A stretch of DNA of 64,000 nt. It comes from Spisula solida. Its lineage: Eukaryota > Mollusca > Bivalvia > Venerida > Mactridae. Below are positions 60,196 to 64,000 of the stretch, piece after piece. The stretch spans positions 34,368,899-34,432,898 of the forward strand of contig OX365951.1 in assembly GCA_947247005.1 (NCBI GenBank), in the 5' to 3' direction. The translations under genes were made by a program, and so were the position numbers. Position 1 is the first letter of the stretch. Each line of letters opens with the position of its first letter. Below the pieces are notes generated by a model. That model did no database searches. It worked only from the letters and a program-made list of their open reading frames with translations, and was not told where the DNA came from.

Positions 60196-60796
60196 TAATG
60201 TCCGTCTAACAATGTTATCTATTGCAACCTCTCCAGAGCGGTTTTCCATTCAGCAACAACCTGCTTAAAACTACATGCCCGGTAATCATTTTGTTAAATA
60301 GTAACATTTTACTATATATTATACCTCACCAGACACAACCTCTGTACAACAACCAAACTTTGTGTTTACCAACGGGAGTTGCTCTGGACAGTTTGTTCTG
60401 TAGTTTAGTCAAAATGTAGCAAGCTTTGATGTTTATAACAATGAATTTAATTTGCTTATTTATGTCAAAAAAGTTATTATATTTATCTATTTATGCTATA
60501 TCTTTTTATTAATGCAATGTCTTTCTGTATGTATCTACATTATTGTTCACCAGGTCTTTCATGTTGTTTATATGTAAAACATTGTTTTGTGTTTTGATTG
60601 TATTGTTGTATATCAGTAAGAACATCTTTATTTTTTCAAGTAAATATTTTATTAATTGATATTTATTGTTGTATTCTTTATTAAATTTGAAAAGGTATAT
60701 CATTTCATTTTAATTGATCAAAGTGAGTTTACACAACTAAAACAGCATTTAAACCTGGACTCCTCACATTGCTTTGAAAAGGTATTCCATTTAATT
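60196..60796. other. AT-rich spacer
   Basis: No feature seen. Frames at 60222-60419, 60509-60703 and 60656-60865 are unsupported. Confidence 0.35.
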
Positions 60797-61055
60797 ATAC
60801 CCGCACAACGAGTTGTAAGGGGGGTGTACTGGATTCAGTTTCTCTGTCGGTCTGTCTGTCCGTAGACACAATCTTGTGGACGCAACTCCTCCATTCAGTT
60901 TTGGCAGGATTTCGCTCAAACTTTCACAGATAAACAACCTCAACATATAGATGTGCATGAAGAAAGGAATTTGCGCTGCCATGAATTTTGGCATAATTAT
61001 GGCCCTTTGCCGGTGGGGGTATATTAGTCTGCGGAATAGCGACTGCTCTAGTTTA
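60797..61055 (+). repeat. Bivalve-type dispersed repeat (ACCCGCACAACGAG family)
   Basis: Starts TATACCCGCACAACGAGTTG, has GTCGGTCTGTCTGTCCG and TTATGGCCCTTTGCC, and ends GGGGGTATATTAG then GCGACTGCTCTAGTTT. Interspersed repeat; no coding content. Confidence 0.75.
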
Positions 61056-61059
61056 AATT

Positions 61060-61770
61060 GAATAAAAGTGAGTTAAAAGCGTGTTTAAACCGAGCTAAAG
61101 CTAAGTGAGCTAAACGTGAGTTTAAAGCGAGTTAAATGCGGGTTAAAACCGTGTTTAATGCGAGTTTAAAGCGTGTTTTTTCACAGCTAAAACTCGCTTT
61201 AAACTCACTTTTAGCTCACTAAGAAACCAACTTCCCATCTAGTTGAAGTGTGTTGAAGCGAGTTTTTTGACGCATAAAAAACTCACTTAAAACCAACTTA
61301 TTGAGAAAAAACACACTTACTTGAAATAAGTGAGCTAAAAGTGAGTTTTAAAACCCACATTTATATAAGCGAGTTTTTCAGCACAGAAAAAACACACTTA
61401 AAACCAACTTATTGAAAAAACACACTATAAACCCACTTTCTAGAAATAAGTGAGCTAAAAGCGGGTTTTAAAACCCACATAAGCGAGTTTTTCAGCACAG
61501 AAAAAACACACTTAAAACCAACTTATTGAAAAAACACACTATAAACCCACTTTCTAAAAATAAGTGGGTTTTAAAACCCACATAAAACCAACTTAAGTGA
61601 GTTAATGCGAGTTAAAACTGTGTTTAAAGCGTGTTTTGCCCGGGTTTTGCTCAGAAAAAACCCAGTCGGTAAGCTAAAAGACGCACTTTTAGCACGGTGC
61701 CAATACCGCAGGGTTTAACACGGTTTTAACCCGCGTTTAACCCGGGTTTTGCTCACTTTTTGGAGAAGGG
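61060..61770 (-). repeat. Degenerate word array W, copy 2
   Basis: Same small vocabulary as 51725-52165: GAGTTAAAACG, AAACTCACTT, AAACCAACTTATTGA, AAAACACACT, AAACCCACTTTCTA, AAGTGAGCTAAAAG. It contains one clear tandem piece of about 115 bp (AAACCAACTTATTGAAAAAA at about 61401 and 61516). It ends in GGAGAAGGGAGGGA, the counterpart in reverse of the start of copy 1. Flanking frames are absent. Confidence 0.7.
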
Positions 61771-62429
61771 AGGGACCAGTACGAATTTGTTGTAGCGCAC
61801 ACACTATATGACATCTCCATGCGGTGCGGACATAACCATATATATCTCGTAGTGTGTCACTGAAGAACGCTATGATGTAACGGCTAACACAGAACGTGCA
61901 AAATAGCGTTTGACTTTAAAATACAAACGCCATGAGTATCAAAAAAACATTTACTTGCATAAAATACAAAGTAACTGGTACATTTCAAACAAACAAAATG
62001 ACCGCAACTAAATTTTAAAACAAACAAGTTAAAACAAGAAACATCATTAAAAAGATATACTGCGTTGACTTAAGGACGTTTGATAGGGTAACATTTTTTT
62101 AAGATGATACCAACATATAGGCACACTTGTAGTTTAATATATACTGAAGCAATATGTGAAATAAAAAAAAGGTATGTCTCGGTACTATTTAAGGGGTCAT
62201 AGGCCCTTTTGCAACATCACTTTTCCAGAAAACGACTAAAATCCTGGTATTTCGCATTGTATTTATTGTTGCATTTAAATCGATATTTTTTGTTCAATGT
62301 ACAAACACATGTTATTCAAACATTCCTATACACTTTTGGTATAGATAAGAAAATTCGCACATTTTTGACAAAACAAAAATTGTCAAAATTTCGGGAAAAT
62401 GACTGCTAAAAAGTGCGTGGCACGGGTGG
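61771..62429. other. AT-rich spacer
   Basis: No feature seen. A 66-codon frame at 62209-62409 is unsupported. Confidence 0.35.
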
Positions 62430-63060
62430 TTTAATTTTCCGCATCCGAACGAGTGCCTGTATTTTATTCACCGACAAAATTCCAGAACAGAGTTTTTATT
62501 TCGATTCTGAAAACAATAATATTCCGTACTATTTAACAGCGCGCATTCCATTTTCACCCATTTGACATTGAACATAATTCCACGCTAAAATTGAGTGGCT
62601 TATTAGCTAGTACAATAATTATTACTTTCCTCGTTAATGAAAACGACCTTCGTAATTTTCTGAAGGAAATAACACATTTTAAACATTGAAACAAACGAAT
62701 AACACGAGTGTAGGGTATCTTTTTCATGAAATGAAAAATATAAATGAATTGATTATCAGAAGTTTTTATGGAACTTAGTTTCGAGAGTATATTGGAGTTT
62801 CTAAAATTAGATGTGTCATAGCTGTAACAATGGATACTCGTTAAACTTGCCTTGTTAAGAAGTTTTTACTATAACGTTTACGTTCACTCATTCATAAATA
62901 TGTCACGTGATACGGGGCGTAAATAGTAACAGCCAATTTGACAAGTATGTTTTATTGCGGTAATAATACATACCCTGGTTAGTTCTATGCGTATATGGAT
63001 TAATCTGCAGACCGTGTTAGAATGTGATGTTATCATTGAACAAGACACGCTTCCTTGTTG
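62430..63060 (+). repeat. Dispersed repeat R6, copy c
   Basis: Opposite orientation to 39430-40530 and uninterrupted. Landmarks are TTCCGCATCCGAACGAG, CCATTTTCACCCATTTGACA, AACGACCTTCGTAATTTTC and CATAAATATGTCACGTGATA. Confidence 0.7.
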
Positions 63061-63195
63061 CTATAATTTCATAGAATACCTTATTATATCGTTTTTGTAC
63101 ATGAATGTTGCATTAATTATATGTTCTACATAGTATACTTTTTTTAGTTCTCACTATAACAATAGGTTTTCTATTAGTTTAGACCTTTTTACATA
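63061..63195. other. Short spacer
   Basis: No feature seen. Confidence 0.3.
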
Positions 63196-63807
63196 TGAGC
63201 CAGTCTCCAGGAAAACCTGCTATTTTGACAAAAATATTGACTTTAAGATTTTCCATAGTATTACAGGATAATGTTAAATTAGCAAATAGCAAAAGAAATT
63301 ATGGTAATATCATGAGTTTTAAGGAAGTTACAGCTGTTTTTGTAGAGTCCCTATTGGGAGCTTTTTGTGTGACGTCGCAAACGTCATTCAAACGTTATTC
63401 GACGTAACTGAAATAAGTATTTCATTATTACACCATTTGATCAATTCTTGACATAAACTGTTCAGAATAATACCAAATTCTATAATTATGTTTCACTTTT
63501 AAAAAATATATATCAAAATCGAAATTGTTTGCATTCAGAGAAAGGCTACTTCTGTTTTAAACAACTAACTCCTCGCTTTTCTCAATCGGAGTACTTTTCT
63601 GAAATTGGTCACCATAGCAACGAAGTATGTGTTTTCGACATAATTCATAGGAAAAATTAAAGCTAAGGTATAGTACTATATGGGTCAATTACTTAGAATA
63701 GAATCAATAGATAAGTATTTTTCCTTATTTTAGAGCTTTATCAATATCTTGTTACATATAGTAATTACATAATGTCATTATAGCAGGTTTTCCTGGAGAC
63801 TGGCTCA
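63196..63807. mobile_element. MITE-like TIR element, family M1, copy 3
   Basis: Ends read TGAGCCAGTCTCCAGGAAAA and its inverted complement; the inverted match runs on through CCTGCTAT, about 33-37 bp. The inner GACGTCGCAAACGTCA block and the ACTCCTCGCTTTTCTCAATC block match copy 1 in the opposite orientation. No transposase frame; the 70-codon frame at 63195-63407 is not kept in copy 1. Confidence 0.8.
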
Positions 63808-64000
63808 TATATTTAAGGAATCAGTTAGCGTTTAACCTTTGTTACATCTATCTAGACAAGGCAATGATACGTGCTACGAAATACCATTTCACGTATGTAT
63901 AACGACCGCGGTCTACTTAAAAACATTGATATATTCAATTCCATATTGTGTACGCCTATCCATATTTTCATAATTCACACAAGTGACATTATTCAATGTA
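63808..64000. other. Window end, no feature seen
   Basis: Nothing recognisable. Confidence 0.3.

Noticed and set aside
1..64000. Endogenous viral sequence, LTR retrotransposon or Polinton
   Set aside because: No gag, protease, integrase, capsid or polymerase B frames and no paired long terminal repeats were seen.
1..64000. Prokaryotic operons, ribosome binding sites or origins
   Set aside because: No long coding frames; LINEs, MITEs, SINE-like pieces and satellites show that this is eukaryotic nuclear DNA.

Overview
This window looks like AT-rich, repeat-dense nuclear DNA from a eukaryote, most likely a bivalve mollusc. The clues are three repeats of a style common in bivalve genomes, stacked at 59205-61060: one begins with GCTCACCTG and ends in AGGTGAGC plus a GGCCC-rich tail, one is bounded by TATGCTCCCC and GGGGGCATA, and one begins with ACCCGCACAACGAGTTGTA. 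There are also TGACCTTTGACC-type arrays, CR1/L2-like LINE remnants, many MITE-like inverted repeats and tRNA-like SINE fragments. The species cannot be told. No intact host protein gene was recognised. Almost all short open frames are chance frames or lie inside repeats.

Layout. 1-25350 is dominated by a composite dispersed repeat: module R1 (about 300-1800, 5012-5800, 13118-13870, 13900-15760) and module R2 (about 3460-4975, 5905-11200, 20455-25350). These copies serve as one another's empty sites, so younger insertions can be delimited: a TIR-like element at 8917-9908, a 5'-truncated LINE at 14737-15548 and a 1.1-kb insertion at 22793-23890. A second, longer and broken CR1/L2-like LINE lies at 16550-19105.

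26421-31300 holds a MITE interrupted by a TA-targeted element, then a large inverted repeat with arms at about 27490-28200 and 30600-31300. Its arms share a 66-bp almost identical block and a GAGGCCC motif at mirrored spacing. Between the arms are a tRNA-like SINE and a palindromic element. 31300-41000 is mostly unannotatable AT-rich DNA with hairpins and dispersed repeat pieces.

41055-48260 is a tandem-repeat district: a 39-bp minisatellite, a roughly 150-bp array rich in nuclear-receptor-like half sites, a roughly 72-bp satellite and a 154-bp recent duplication. 49498-63807 carries a LINE 3' end, hairpins, two related word-like degenerate arrays (51725-52165 and 61060-61770), a 1.5-kb foldback palindrome (54545-56030), possible exon remnants (57591-58607), the bivalve-type repeats and another MITE.

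No pathway or operon can be described. The interest lies in the mobile DNA, its nesting order and several symmetric structures that are not explained by any family I recognise. All identities and boundaries were read by eye.
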